Numbered from the stretch's first letter, positions 45,346-53,949 are shown. The stretch is DNA of 64,000 nucleotides from Pseudovibrio sp. Ad37 (GCF_001623075.1 NZ_LMCF01000106.1:1-64000), one strand, 5' to 3'. Notes: generated by a model not told the origin, from the letters alone. Numbers and translations are program-made.

Positions 45346-45888
45346 CTAGGCTTTGCCGAGTTCTTTCGCGTGCAGCCAGTCAGCATGGTGCGGTGCTTTC
45401 TTGGTGCGGCTCCACTCTTCCAGCATGTCCCACTTCACAGCGTCGAGACGCTTCAGTTTTTCTTCTTCTGCTGGATCCGGACAAGCCAGCTCGACGCGGT
45501 GTCCGTTTGGATCGAAGAAGTAGATGGAATGGAAGATGGAGTGATCTGTCACGCCCAGCACATCAATGCCGTTGCCTTCAAGATGCTCTTTAAACTCAAT
45601 CAGAGTTTCACGGTCTTTCACTTTGAAGGCAATGTGCTGCACCCAGATTGGTGTGTTCTCGTCACGGCCCATTTCCGGCTTGGTTGGCAGTTCAAAGAAC
45701 GCCAGCACGTTGCCGTTGCCTGCATCAAGGAACAGATGCATGTACGGATCAGGCTCGTGTGTGGAAGGAACCTTGTCCTCTGCAATGGCCAGTACGAAGT
45801 CCATGTTGAGGTTTTTGGTGTACCACTCAACGGTCTCTTTTGCGTCTTTACAACGGTAGGCAACGTGGTGAATTTGCTCAATTTTCAT
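45346..45888 (-). CDS. VOC-superfamily protein, possible dioxygenase-like enzyme
   Basis: 180 aa. Two beta-alpha-beta-beta-beta modules: the first starts IEQIHHVAYRCKDAKETVEW, the second WVQHIAFKVKDRETLIEF near 82. Candidate metal ligands: His7/His8, His in WVQHIAF and Glu in NGHRVELACPDP, the standard VOC His-His-Glu set. The family includes glyoxalases, epimerases and type I extradiol dioxygenases. Here it lies between a DUF2783 gene and a TRAP transporter in an operon with an aromatic hydroxylase and fumarylacetoacetase, so a ring-cleavage or isomerase role is plausible. 19 bases after the DUF2783 stop. Confidence 0.82.
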   Translation of the reverse strand: MKIEQIHHVAYRCKDAKETVEWYTKNLNMDFVLAIAEDKVPSTHEPDPYMHLFLDAGNGNVLAFFELPTKPEMGRDENTPIWVQHIAFKVKDRETLIEFKEHLEGNGIDVLGVTDHSIFHSIYFFDPNGHRVELACPDPAEEEKLKRLDAVKWDMLEEWSRTKKAPHHADWLHAKELGKA

Positions 45889-45907
45889 AAGACTCTAACC
45901 GAGGCGA

Positions 45908-46129
45908 CTAAGCCTCGCCTCCTCCCTGTATTCTGGCCTGTGTTTTGGCAGCCAGGTCCATTGCTTCACGAAGAACACTTGCATCCCCGATGTGGTTGGC
46001 AAGAATGAGAACCAGCTTGGCGTTGAGCGCTTCGCTTTCCTCTTCAGATCGTCCTTCATGCAGAACCAGAAGATCGTGATAAAACTCGTCCGGTTTGGCG
46101 ATGTTTGCTTTTGTATTCAGATGGCTCAT
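45908..46129 (-). CDS. DUF2783-family small protein
   Basis: 73 aa, mostly helical: FYHDLLVLHEGRSEEESEALNAKLVLILANHIGD followed by an Ala/Lys helix. It matches DUF2783, short proteins that nearly always follow FAD-dependent aromatic hydroxylase genes; function unknown. It overlaps the hydroxylase stop by 4 bases (ATGA), so its level is tied to that of the hydroxylase, which it may bind. Confidence 0.75.
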   Translation of the reverse strand: MSHLNTKANIAKPDEFYHDLLVLHEGRSEEESEALNAKLVLILANHIGDASVLREAMDLAAKTQARIQGGGEA

Positions 46130-47748
46130 TGTGCGGCCTCCTGCTCAAAAATGCCGATAGCGCGGTTCAGGGCCTGTGCGACGTTGGCACCGTCATAGAT
46201 TTCCCAACGGGCAGCAACGTGCTGGTCCGGGCGCATCAGATAAACAGCGGAAGACTTGTCTCCCAGATAACGATCCTTGATCTCATCGGTCGCATTTACA
46301 CGCAGTGCAGAGATGGTCACGCCGCCAACATCGACAGTGTCCGGCACATCTGTGTTGATTGCCAGCAACTGAAATTTGTTGCCCAGCTGGTCCAGCAACC
46401 AACCATTCGCGGTTGGTGCATCTGCTGCCGGAGAGCCCGGACGAGAGCGCACTGGCATGCCAGCACAATCATCACTGTTCAGAGAAGACCCGTCATAAGT
46501 GGCCGGAACGGACAGACGACCGGAGTTGACCAGTGGGCGGGCAAACTCGGCAGCCTCGGAAAGGTCCAGCACAGCATTGCGGAACACACGGCTGATCGCA
46601 GATTTCGGCGTGATGAAGTCAGTGGAGCGGGAAGAGTTCAAAATATTCTCTTCAGCAGCAAACACACGCTCTTCATCATAGGTGTCCAGCAGGCTCATCG
46701 GAGCCGTACCGTCCATCACCAGCTTCAGCTTCCAGATCAGGTTGTCTGTGTCCTGCAAGCCGGAGTTCGCACCACGGGCACCAAATGGAGACACCTGATG
46801 GGCACTGTCACCAGCAAAGATCACACGGCCTTTGCGGAACTGTTCCATACGGCGGCATTGGAAGGTGTAGATGGAAACCCACTCAAGCTCGAAGTTTACA
46901 TCCTCGCCCAGCATGGCTTTCAGGCGTGGAATGACATTTTCGGGCTTCTTCTCTTCTTCTTTGTCGACATCCCAGCCAAGCTGCAGGTCGATGCGCCACA
47001 CATTGTCTGGCTGCTTATGAAGAAGAGCGGATTGACCACGGTTGAATGGCGGATCGAACCAGAACCAGCGCTCCGTCGGGAAGTTCGCTTCCATAACCAC
47101 GTCAGCAATCAGGAAGTTGTCTTCAAAGATGCGGCCTACAAAATCCATACCCATCATGGCACGGATTGGAGAGGCTGCGCCATCACACGCGATCACCCAG
47201 TCGGCTTCAACGGAGTAGTTGCCATCTGGTGTTTCCAGCTCAACAGTTGCAAAGTCATTGCCCTGATCAACGGAGACAACCTTGTTGTTGCCCCGGATCT
47301 CGATAGGCTTGCCCTGTGCTTGCAGCTCTTTGACCCGGTCAACCAGATACTCTTCAAAGTAATACTGTTGCAGGTTGATGAAAGCCGGACGCTTGTGGCC
47401 GTCTTCTGGCAACAGGTCAAACTGATAAACCTGACGCTCGTCAAAGAAGACCTTGCCCACGTTCCACTGAACGCCTTTGTCGACAAACTGATCACCACAG
47501 CCAATGCGGTCGAGGATTTCCAGCGGACGCTTTGCATAGCAAACCGCACGGGAACCCCAGCTCACCTTGTCGTTGTCATCTACAACAACAACTTCAACGT
47601 CCTGCATGGCCAGCTCAATTGCTGCGGCCAGACCAATCGGGCCTGCTCCCACCACAACAACCTTATGGCGCACTGCCTTTTCCGCATCCTGATCCGGCGA
47701 CCGGACATATGGATAAAGCGGAACTTCGAAAATCTTTTTTTTCGTCAT
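46126..47748 (-). CDS. FAD-dependent aromatic hydroxylase (PheA/TfdB/MhpA family)
   Basis: 540 aa, class A flavoprotein monooxygenase. FAD site VVVVGAGPIGLAAAIELAMQ near 31-50; the NADPH/FAD DG motif VIACDGAASPIRAMMG near 195-210; the GD motif GRVIFAGDSAHQVSPFGARGANSGLQD near 313-339. Members hydroxylate phenols, 3-hydroxyphenylpropionate or hydroxyphenylacetates. The C-terminal thioredoxin-like domain of PheA-type enzymes appears to be present (LLAINTDVPDTVDVGG). GGGAGG precedes the ATG. The genes around it encode the last enzymes of the homogentisate route, so 3- or 4-hydroxyphenylacetate-type substrates are the best guess. Confidence 0.88.
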   Translation of the reverse strand: MTKKKIFEVPLYPYVRSPDQDAEKAVRHKVVVVGAGPIGLAAAIELAMQDVEVVVVDDNDKVSWGSRAVCYAKRPLEILDRIGCGDQFVDKGVQWNVGKVFFDERQVYQFDLLPEDGHKRPAFINLQQYYFEEYLVDRVKELQAQGKPIEIRGNNKVVSVDQGNDFATVELETPDGNYSVEADWVIACDGAASPIRAMMGMDFVGRIFEDNFLIADVVMEANFPTERWFWFDPPFNRGQSALLHKQPDNVWRIDLQLGWDVDKEEEKKPENVIPRLKAMLGEDVNFELEWVSIYTFQCRRMEQFRKGRVIFAGDSAHQVSPFGARGANSGLQDTDNLIWKLKLVMDGTAPMSLLDTYDEERVFAAEENILNSSRSTDFITPKSAISRVFRNAVLDLSEAAEFARPLVNSGRLSVPATYDGSSLNSDDCAGMPVRSRPGSPAADAPTANGWLLDQLGNKFQLLAINTDVPDTVDVGGVTISALRVNATDEIKDRYLGDKSSAVYLMRPDQHVAARWEIYDGANVAQALNRAIGIFEQEAAQ

Positions 47749-48174
47749 ACGCTGCCTCCCAGCAAGTGTGATGCCTCAGCCAGCATCCGGCAAAACATCA
47801 ATCAACTTTGGAGAGCCGGTTGGAACTTGGGGTCCATCCGGCGCCCTGACGCATATGGGGTGGCTTTCGCCTGCGGTATTGAAGGTGGAAGGGACCAGCA
47901 AAATTGGTGTTCAGGATAAACACTGCCAAAATGCTGAGAGAGACAAGAACTCAAGCTGTTGCCGTGAGCCAGTATTTTCTATTTCTTGGATGCATTCGCT
48001 CTGATGCGAGTGACCCAAATTCTGTAGTTTCCTGTCATCTCTCTTTAGGTCTTCCACCTCGATTTGGTTTGAGCGTTGCGACCTTTATCTCTTCACTGGA
48101 GAAAGGTGGTGAGGAGGATTTTGTGCAGCTTGCAAGCCGCCAACAAAGGACACCCTCACCTCAGCTCATTCATA
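47749..48174. other. Intergenic gap within the aromatic gene cluster
   Basis: 426 bases between the MBL-fold gene and the hydroxylase gene, both minus-strand. No credible gene, palindrome or terminator is evident. A separate promoter for the hydroxylase unit is likely, but I cannot point to it. Confidence 0.4.
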
Positions 48175-49125
48175 TTAGCCCTGCAATGCTGCCCACATTT
48201 CCTGATCGCGTTCAGCGGTCCAGATACGTGGTGTTTCGATGCCGCGCGCTTCGTCAAAAGCGCGTGCGACGTTGAACGGCAGACAATGCTCGTAGATTGC
48301 GTAGTCAGCGAATTTTGGATCGCATTCTGCGCGCACAGCATCCCATGCTTCTTTCAAAGAGCCACCACGAACGGCAACGCGGGCTGCTGGCTTGTAGGTG
48401 CTTTCAACAAAGTCGCGGGTGTTCTCAATCGCTTTATTGACCATTTCCTTGCCTACAAGCGCATCACCGCGACCCGGTGCAATTGCGTCTGGATTGTAGG
48501 CTTTGATTGCGTCGAGCGTGTTGCCCCAATCTTTGAAGTGACCGTCGCCGCAGTAACAAGCGGAGTGGTACTCAACAATGTCACCGGTGAACATCACGCC
48601 TTCATCCGGAACCCATGCAACGATGTCGCCAGCGGTGTGGGCACGGCCCAGATGCATCAGCTCAACCTTGCGGCTGCCCATGTTGATGGTCATCCGGTCT
48701 TTGAAGGTCATAGTTGGCCACGTAAGACCCGGAATGGAGTCCGCTGCATCAAACAGGCGTGGGAAGCGACCGAACTCGGAGTCCCAGTCTTCCTGACCGC
48801 GCTCATAGATCATGCCCTCACACTTTTCAGAGGCAATGATTTCTGAAGCGCCGTAACCGGAAGCACCCAGCACGCGCACTGCGTGGTAGTGAGACAGGGT
48901 TACGTATTTGATCGGCTTGTCAGTGACTTCGCGGATTTTATCTACCACGAGCTGAGCCATGACAGGGGTTGCCTGCGCATCAACCACCATGACGCTGTCA
49001 TCACCAATGATAACGCCGGTGTTTGGATCACCTTCAGCGGTGAACGCATACAGATCGCGTCCAACTTCGGTGAAGGAGATCTTTTTGGCTTCCATGTCGC
49101 CACTGGATGCAAATGCTTTAGCCAT
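48175..49125 (-). CDS. Metallo-beta-lactamase-fold protein with altered metal motif
   Basis: 316 aa from the ATG at 49125 (AGGATAG upstream). MBL fold: strand VMVVDAQATPVMAQLV, then LSHYHAVRVLGASGY near 99-113 where the HxHxDH motif should be, reading H-Y-H-A-V-R: both His of the first site remain, Asp and His of the second are replaced. Later His in HLGRAHTAGDIVAW near 176 and Asp in MFTGDIVEYHS near 196 are kept. Only one metal may bind, or the protein is not a hydrolase. It lies between fahA and the hydroxylase and probably acts on an intermediate of this pathway. Confidence 0.82.
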   Translation of the reverse strand: MAKAFASSGDMEAKKISFTEVGRDLYAFTAEGDPNTGVIIGDDSVMVVDAQATPVMAQLVVDKIREVTDKPIKYVTLSHYHAVRVLGASGYGASEIIASEKCEGMIYERGQEDWDSEFGRFPRLFDAADSIPGLTWPTMTFKDRMTINMGSRKVELMHLGRAHTAGDIVAWVPDEGVMFTGDIVEYHSACYCGDGHFKDWGNTLDAIKAYNPDAIAPGRGDALVGKEMVNKAIENTRDFVESTYKPAARVAVRGGSLKEAWDAVRAECDPKFADYAIYEHCLPFNVARAFDEARGIETPRIWTAERDQEMWAALQG

Positions 49126-49140
49126 CGTCACTATCCTAAA

Positions 49141-50409
49141 TTATGCTTTGAAATCTGGAGCTGGCAGAATTTTGCCGGTACATTCGCCGAAGCCGATGCG
49201 GAAGCCATCGCCCTGTGCCCAGCCTGTCAGCGTCAGGGTGTCACCATCCTCGATGAACGTGCGGCTTTCACCGCTGTCCAGAGTGATCGGCTCTTTGCCA
49301 CCCCATGTGAGTTCCATCAGGGAACCAAACTCAGCCTTGTCCGCACCGGAAATGGTGCCGGAGCCGAGCAGGTCGCCCGTGTTCATTTTACAGCCGCCAA
49401 TGGCGTGGTGGGTCAGCTGCTGTGCCGCAGAGTAGTACATGCGGTTGTAATTGGTGTGGCAGAGCAAAGTCGCTTTGTCAGCGCCTTCTGGCTGCATGTA
49501 GGCCTGCAGCTCAATGTCGTAGATCATCGGACCCGGCTCATTGAGATAAGGCAGAAGTTCTTTCTCACGCTCTGGTGTGCTGGTGCGGAAGGATTCCAGT
49601 GCTGCCTTCGTCACAACCCACGGGCTGATGGAGGTCGCAAATGCTTTCGCCTGAAACGGACCAAGCGGCTGATATTCCCAGCCTTGAATGTCGCGTGCGG
49701 ACCAGTCGTTGAGCAGCACATAACCGAAGATCATATCATCGGCTTCCTGCACGGTGATCGGCTGACCCATAGTGCTTGGCGTACCAACAACCGCACCCAT
49801 TTCCAGCTCGATATCGAGGCGTGCACAAGCCTTAAAGGATGGCACCTGAGCGGTTGGGGCTTTGGTCTGACCCAGAGGGCGCTTAATATCTGTACCGGAT
49901 ACAACGACCGTTGAGGCGCGGCCATTGTATCCGATTGGGATATGCAACCAGTTTGGTGGTAGTGCATTCTCAGCACCGCGAAGAATAGTGCCAATGTTCA
50001 TGGCATGCTGCTTGCCGGCGTAAAAGTCGGTGTATTCAGAAACCGCGAAAGGCAGGTACATCTGCGCTGCACTCATTGGCACCAGCGCTTTTGCTTTCAG
50101 GATATCATTGCCGGAAAGGGCTTCATTGCCGCCTTTCGCAAACAGCGATGTCAGCTGCTTGCGAACGCTGTCCCAGGATGTTTTGCCAAGGCCCATGAAG
50201 GCATTCAGAGTTGGCTTATCGAAAACTGTAGTGGCGGCGCCCGCTTTGAGAAGGCCGGCAGATTCCAGCACAGCCATGTCAACAACCATGTCACCGATCG
50301 CAACACAACACCGTGGCTCTTCACCGTTTTTGGCAAACACGCCGTAGGGAAGATTTTGGATTGGGAAATGGCAGTGCGGTGCGTTCGCACTCTCGATCCA
50401 ACTCGTCAT
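49141..50409 (-). CDS. fahA: Fumarylacetoacetase
   Basis: 422 aa from the ATG at 50409 (AAGGA nine bases before). It cleaves fumarylacetoacetate to fumarate and acetoacetate, the last step of tyrosine/homogentisate breakdown. N-terminal SH3-like domain (FPIQNLPYGVFAKNGEEPRC), then the FAH catalytic fold: SEYTDFYAGKQHAMNIGT near 120-138 (Asp and His), DIELEMGAVVG near 195-205 (Glu ligands), NDWSARDIQGWEYQPLGPF near 230-248 (Asp ligand, Lys/Glu loop) and NTGDLLGSGTISG near 350-362. First gene of the minus-strand operon. Confidence 0.95.
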   Translation of the reverse strand: MTSWIESANAPHCHFPIQNLPYGVFAKNGEEPRCCVAIGDMVVDMAVLESAGLLKAGAATTVFDKPTLNAFMGLGKTSWDSVRKQLTSLFAKGGNEALSGNDILKAKALVPMSAAQMYLPFAVSEYTDFYAGKQHAMNIGTILRGAENALPPNWLHIPIGYNGRASTVVVSGTDIKRPLGQTKAPTAQVPSFKACARLDIELEMGAVVGTPSTMGQPITVQEADDMIFGYVLLNDWSARDIQGWEYQPLGPFQAKAFATSISPWVVTKAALESFRTSTPEREKELLPYLNEPGPMIYDIELQAYMQPEGADKATLLCHTNYNRMYYSAAQQLTHHAIGGCKMNTGDLLGSGTISGADKAEFGSLMELTWGGKEPITLDSGESRTFIEDGDTLTLTGWAQGDGFRIGFGECTGKILPAPDFKA

Positions 50410-50716
50410 AACACATCCTTGGCAATTGAAGATCACCTGCTGGTCCTCCCAGACTCAGGCAATCTGTAATTTATCTAATCTCAGAATAGTTTCACTTGTA
50501 ACTTTGTCAATAACATTTTCCGCCAAAACAAATTCCCTAAGCGTAAGAAAGCAGGCTAAAATGCTGCAAAATGGCTAAAAATAGCTGATTATTCTACTTT
50601 TGGATATATATCAGAGGCGCTGATCATGCTCTTGACATATAGTTGCAGTTGATACTATCAGGATGATTGTGCAAGTATGAGTGCGCAATAGTTTCATTTT
50701 AAACCAACGAGACGTG
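50410..50716. promoter_or_regulatory. Divergent fahA/marR regulatory region
   Basis: 307 bases, A/T-rich. Features: ATCAG-N5-CTGAT (50610-50624) inside GATATATATCAGAGGCGCTG; TTGACA (50632-50637) facing marR; and the perfect palindrome TGATA-C-TATCA (50650-50660) just after it, well placed for a MarR repressor site. The 11-mer ATATATCAGAG (50606-50616) recurs upstream of the peptide ABC operon. Confidence 0.6.
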
Positions 50717-51220
50717 ATGATGGTGACTGCGAATAACACGATGGACAAGGAAGACTTCCAGCTTGGGTCGTTCTTTCCCTACAAGGTCCGTGTTTTTGGC
50801 ACTGCCGTTAGTACTGCTGTCTCAAGTGTTTACCGGGAACGGTACGGCCTCAGCGTCTCTGAATGGCGCACCATGGCAATTCTGGGTCGCAATCAGGCGC
50901 TGTCCGCCTCTGAGATTGTTGAACGCTCCAGTATGGACAAGGTGAATGTCAGCCGCGCTGTGCAGGCTCTCCGCAAAAAGGAGTTCCTGCGCCGCGATAT
51001 TGACGGAGAGGACCGCCGTAAATCCGTCCTGCGTCTGACCGAAAGAGGTCTTGCCGTGTTCAACGATGTCATTCCGCTGGTGCGGGATGTAGAAGCGGCA
51101 CTGACTGAGAACCTTTCCGCAGAAGAACAGGCGGTTCTTCTGACATTGATGGAAAAGGTTCAAAAAAATGCAGAGGGACTTATTGGGGAAATGAGTGCCG
51201 AGGCTGCCAACGGGGCCTGA
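50717..51220 (+). CDS. MarR-family transcriptional regulator
   Basis: 167 aa from the ATG at 50717 (or 50720); an upstream GTG at 50681 adds residues foreign to the family. Winged helix: SVSEWRTMAILGRNQALSAS, recognition helix VNVSRAVQALRKKEFLRR near 75-92, wing DGEDRRKSVLRLTERG near 94-109; dimerisation helices at both ends. Divergent from fahA and upstream of maiA, so it most likely represses the aromatic pathway and is released by an aromatic acid. The palindromic repeat copy 2 begins two bases after its stop codon. Confidence 0.9.
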   Translation: MMVTANNTMDKEDFQLGSFFPYKVRVFGTAVSTAVSSVYRERYGLSVSEWRTMAILGRNQALSASEIVERSSMDKVNVSRAVQALRKKEFLRRDIDGEDRRKSVLRLTERGLAVFNDVIPLVRDVEAALTENLSAEEQAVLLTLMEKVQKNAEGLIGEMSAEAANGA

Positions 51221-51221
51221 A

Positions 51222-51266
51222 GCGTATCTCCGAAAGATCAGAACCGATTTTCGGACAAGGATACGC
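51222..51266. repeat. Palindromic intergenic repeat, copy 2
   Basis: Nested inverted repeat: GCGTATC (51222-51228) pairs with GATACGC (51260-51266), and CCGAAA (51230-51235) with TTTCGG (51249-51254). It matches copy 1 at 15404-15446 in arm layout and most arm bases, and looks like the dispersed CCGAAAAGTGG...TTTTCGG palindromes of Rhizobiales. It sits between marR and maiA. Confidence 0.7.
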
Positions 51267-51307
51267 GTAAGATCATGAATTGAGCTCTGGGAGGGGGCGC
51301 CAATACG

Positions 51308-51943
51308 ATGAGCAACATTAGATTATATGATTACTGGCGTTCTTCCGCGAGCTACCGGGTCCGCATCGCATTGAACCTGAAAGGGCTCTCCTACGATATG
51401 GTTACGGTCAATCTGCTCAAAGGCGAGCAGAAGGCTGATGAAAACCTGAGCCGCAACCCACAGGGTTTTGTGCCGTCGCTGGACTTGGACGGCGATATGC
51501 TGATCCAGTCACTCGCCATCATCGAATATCTGGATGAGTTGCACCCAGCCCCTGCCCTGATGCCATCCTCAGCTCGCGAGCGTGCCCGTGTGCGAGCACT
51601 GTCTCATGCCATCGCCATGGATATTCACCCGGTTTGTAATCTGGGTGTGGTTCAGCGCATTGTAGAGCTGGCTGGCGGAGATGATCAGGTCAAAGTTGAC
51701 TGGATGTGCGAGTTCATCGCCAAGGGCCTTGATGCTTTTGAGCAGATGCTGGCAGATGGGCAGAGCGGCAGGTTCTGTCATGGGAACCAGGTGACACTGG
51801 CGGATATCTGCCTTGTCCCGCAAGTTTACAATGCGGATCGCTGGGGTGTGGACCGGTCTCACCTCTCCCTCATCAATGCCATTATCGAGCAAACTGAGCA
51901 GATTGAGGCCTTTCAGAAGGCAGCACCAAAACAGGATGCGTGA
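51308..51943 (+). CDS. maiA: Maleylacetoacetate isomerase (zeta-class GST)
   Basis: 211 aa. Isomerises maleylacetoacetate to fumarylacetoacetate with glutathione, feeding fahA. The N-terminal thioredoxin domain carries the zeta-class motif SSASYRVRIALNLKGL near 12-27 and NPQGFVPSLDLDGDMLIQSLAIIEYLDE near 50-77 (cis-Pro and glutathione contacts); the helical C-terminal domain includes VTLADICLVPQVYNADRWGVD near 161. Follows marR by 87 bases holding the palindromic repeat; GGGAGGGGG ahead of the ATG. Confidence 0.93.
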   Translation: MSNIRLYDYWRSSASYRVRIALNLKGLSYDMVTVNLLKGEQKADENLSRNPQGFVPSLDLDGDMLIQSLAIIEYLDELHPAPALMPSSARERARVRALSHAIAMDIHPVCNLGVVQRIVELAGGDDQVKVDWMCEFIAKGLDAFEQMLADGQSGRFCHGNQVTLADICLVPQVYNADRWGVDRSHLSLINAIIEQTEQIEAFQKAAPKQDA

Positions 51944-52018
51944 GGGAAAATATCCCTCAGTTCAATGAATGGTGTTCATTTTTAACGCGGTGTTGGAAAA
52001 ATATTCCTGCGCCGCGTT
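51941..52018 (+). terminator. Three stem-loops after maiA
   Basis: TGAGGGA-aaata-TCCCTCA (51941-51959); a small TGAA/TTCA hairpin followed by five T (about 51966-51983); and AACGCGG (51984-51990) with CCGCGTT (52012-52018) followed by TCTTTG. Together they make an efficient end to the maiA transcript. Confidence 0.7.
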
Positions 52019-52226
52019 TCTTTGTCTGGAAAGCCGTATTCCAGAATAAATCAATTGTTTGGCTCCGAGATTGTTAGAAACACGCCAAGTTTCCTAGGAA
52101 TAACGTGCGCAAGTTTCTCTCAGTGAAACTGTAATTTTAGCAATATTTCACTCCTAAACTATCTCCCTGTCTCGCTTTGTTGTCGTGAAAATTCTTCTTT
52201 ACTGAGTTTTGCCTCTTGCAAACAGA

Positions 52227-52254
52227 GATATATCAGAGATAATACTGATATATC
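52227..52254. promoter_or_regulatory. Perfect 10-bp inverted repeat upstream of the peptide ABC operon
   Basis: GATATATCAG (52227-52236) and CTGATATATC (52245-52254), eight bases apart, about 100 bases before the binding-protein start. The arm shares ATATATCAGAG with the marR/fahA intergenic region, suggesting the same regulator. The rest of 51944-52356 is A/T-rich with no gene. Confidence 0.6.
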
Positions 52255-52356
52255 ACCGGTGGCTAATGGAATTATTGGGAGAAGCCACCACCTGCGCGCC
52301 GCCATGCATCATAAAATAATAAGCAGGCCAGGCGTGTATCAATTGAGGGGACTATC

Positions 52357-53934
52357 ATGAAGACTTTGTTGATTGCCGCGCTTGCAGGCGTGTCGATGCT
52401 CGCCATCAATTCGGCTCAGGCCGTAGAACGCGGTGGCACACTCACCTTCGCCCGCTATGATGATTCCAATCTGGTTGATCCAGTTTATGCAGATCGGAAT
52501 CCAGATATCTGGATGGTCACAAACCTCTACGATACTCTGCTTCGCACCAAGGCAGATGGCAAGACCATCGTACCGGGTCTGGCGTCCGGTTATGAGGTTT
52601 CCGCAGATGGTAAAACCATTTCCATCACTCTGCGCGACGGCATTAAGTTTTCCGATGGTTCTGCAATTACACCGGCAGATGTAAAGTTCTCGCTGGAGCG
52701 CGCTACCAACCCTGATTTCGGTCCGTGGTCCGGCCTTCTTGGGTCAGTTGAGAGCATCACAGCGACCGACAATGGCGTTACGCTCGCCATGAAAAACCCT
52801 GACCCGACTATCATCTCCATTCTGGCAACTTTCAACACTGCGATCGTGTCCAAGGCCGCGTTTGAGGCGGCACCAGGAGCCAATGATCAAGAAAAAGCAA
52901 CGGCTCTTTTCGCTTCGGGCACGCCGGTTTCCGGTCCATTCACGCTGAAGGACCGCACACGCGGCAGTACCATGACCTTCTCCGCCAACCCGCATTACTG
53001 GCGTCAGGGCGAAGATGGTAAGCCATTGCCGTATCTGGATGAAGTAAGCTTCGTCGTGATTCCGGATGATGCCACACGTATTCTGAAGTTGCAGGCAGGT
53101 GAAGTGAACGGTGCTGAATTTGTGCCATTCTCTCGCGTAGCAGAGCTGAAGGCAGATCCTGCAATCAACATGGAGCTGTATCCATCCACCCGTATCATCT
53201 ACAGCCCGATCAACTCTCGTGAAACCCGGGCAGATGGCTCTCCAAACCCAATGGCGACCAAAGAGGCGCGTCAGGCGCTGAACTATGCCATCAACAAAGA
53301 CGCGCTGGTTCAGCTGATCACGCACGGCACTGGCAAGTCCATGACATCCCCATTGATGGCATCGACAACCCAGCTGGCACATGATGGTGGCCCGCTTTAC
53401 CCTTATGACGTTGCCAAAGCGAAAGAACTGGCAGCTGCATCAGGTCTTGAAGGTGCGGAAATCACACTGACCACACTTGCAGGCTCTTCTGATGATGCAA
53501 CTCTGTTTGCTGCCATCCAGCAAATGTGGGGTGCAATCGGCGTCAATGTGAAAGTGGAGCAGGTTGATAACCCGACCCGCGGCGCGAAGAACCGTTCCGG
53601 CGAGTTTGACATTCACACCTACGGCTGGGTGAATGATGTGAACGATCCGGCACAGGTGGCAGGTTGGCTGGGCTATTACCCAACCCGTAAAGCTGTTGGC
53701 ACTGGTTGGAACAACGCAGAATTCAACTCCCTGTTTGAAGCCTCCAATACCGAGATCGATCCGGAAAAGCGCAGCGAGCAATACAAGCGCATGCAGGAAA
53801 TCTATGCAGATGCGGCCCCGCTTCTGTTCCTCTATGAAACGCCATTTGCTGTTGCTCTGTCTGCCAACGTGAACGGTTATCTCCAGACACCGTTGGGGAA
53901 CAACGAGTTCTCCTCGGCGTGGATTGCAAAATAA
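52357..53934 (+). CDS. Peptide-type ABC transporter binding protein (family 5)
   Basis: 525 aa with a signal peptide (about 1-22, ending AQA). Family 5 binding protein (DppA/OppA-like): LTFARYDDSNLVDPVYADRNPDIW near the N-terminus, the family motif region LASGYEVSADGKTISITLRDGIKFSDGSAITPADVKFSLERA near 72-113, and ALNYAINKDALVQLITHGTG near 307. It brings di- or oligopeptides, or possibly other compounds such as opines or nickel, to the permease. It is separated from the permease genes by 187 bases with three hairpins, presumably keeping its transcript abundant. Confidence 0.92.
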   Translation: MKTLLIAALAGVSMLAINSAQAVERGGTLTFARYDDSNLVDPVYADRNPDIWMVTNLYDTLLRTKADGKTIVPGLASGYEVSADGKTISITLRDGIKFSDGSAITPADVKFSLERATNPDFGPWSGLLGSVESITATDNGVTLAMKNPDPTIISILATFNTAIVSKAAFEAAPGANDQEKATALFASGTPVSGPFTLKDRTRGSTMTFSANPHYWRQGEDGKPLPYLDEVSFVVIPDDATRILKLQAGEVNGAEFVPFSRVAELKADPAINMELYPSTRIIYSPINSRETRADGSPNPMATKEARQALNYAINKDALVQLITHGTGKSMTSPLMASTTQLAHDGGPLYPYDVAKAKELAAASGLEGAEITLTTLAGSSDDATLFAAIQQMWGAIGVNVKVEQVDNPTRGAKNRSGEFDIHTYGWVNDVNDPAQVAGWLGYYPTRKAVGTGWNNAEFNSLFEASNTEIDPEKRSEQYKRMQEIYADAAPLLFLYETPFAVALSANVNGYLQTPLGNNEFSSAWIAK

Positions 53935-53949
53935 CTCCTCCACTGAGTG

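Noticed and set aside
46105-47919. Open frame of about 600 codons on the plus strand opposite the FAD hydroxylase
   Set aside because: It mirrors the hydroxylase exactly in reverse, has Cys/His/Gln-rich low-complexity translation without motifs, and no ribosome-binding site. The minus-strand gene has clear FAD motifs.
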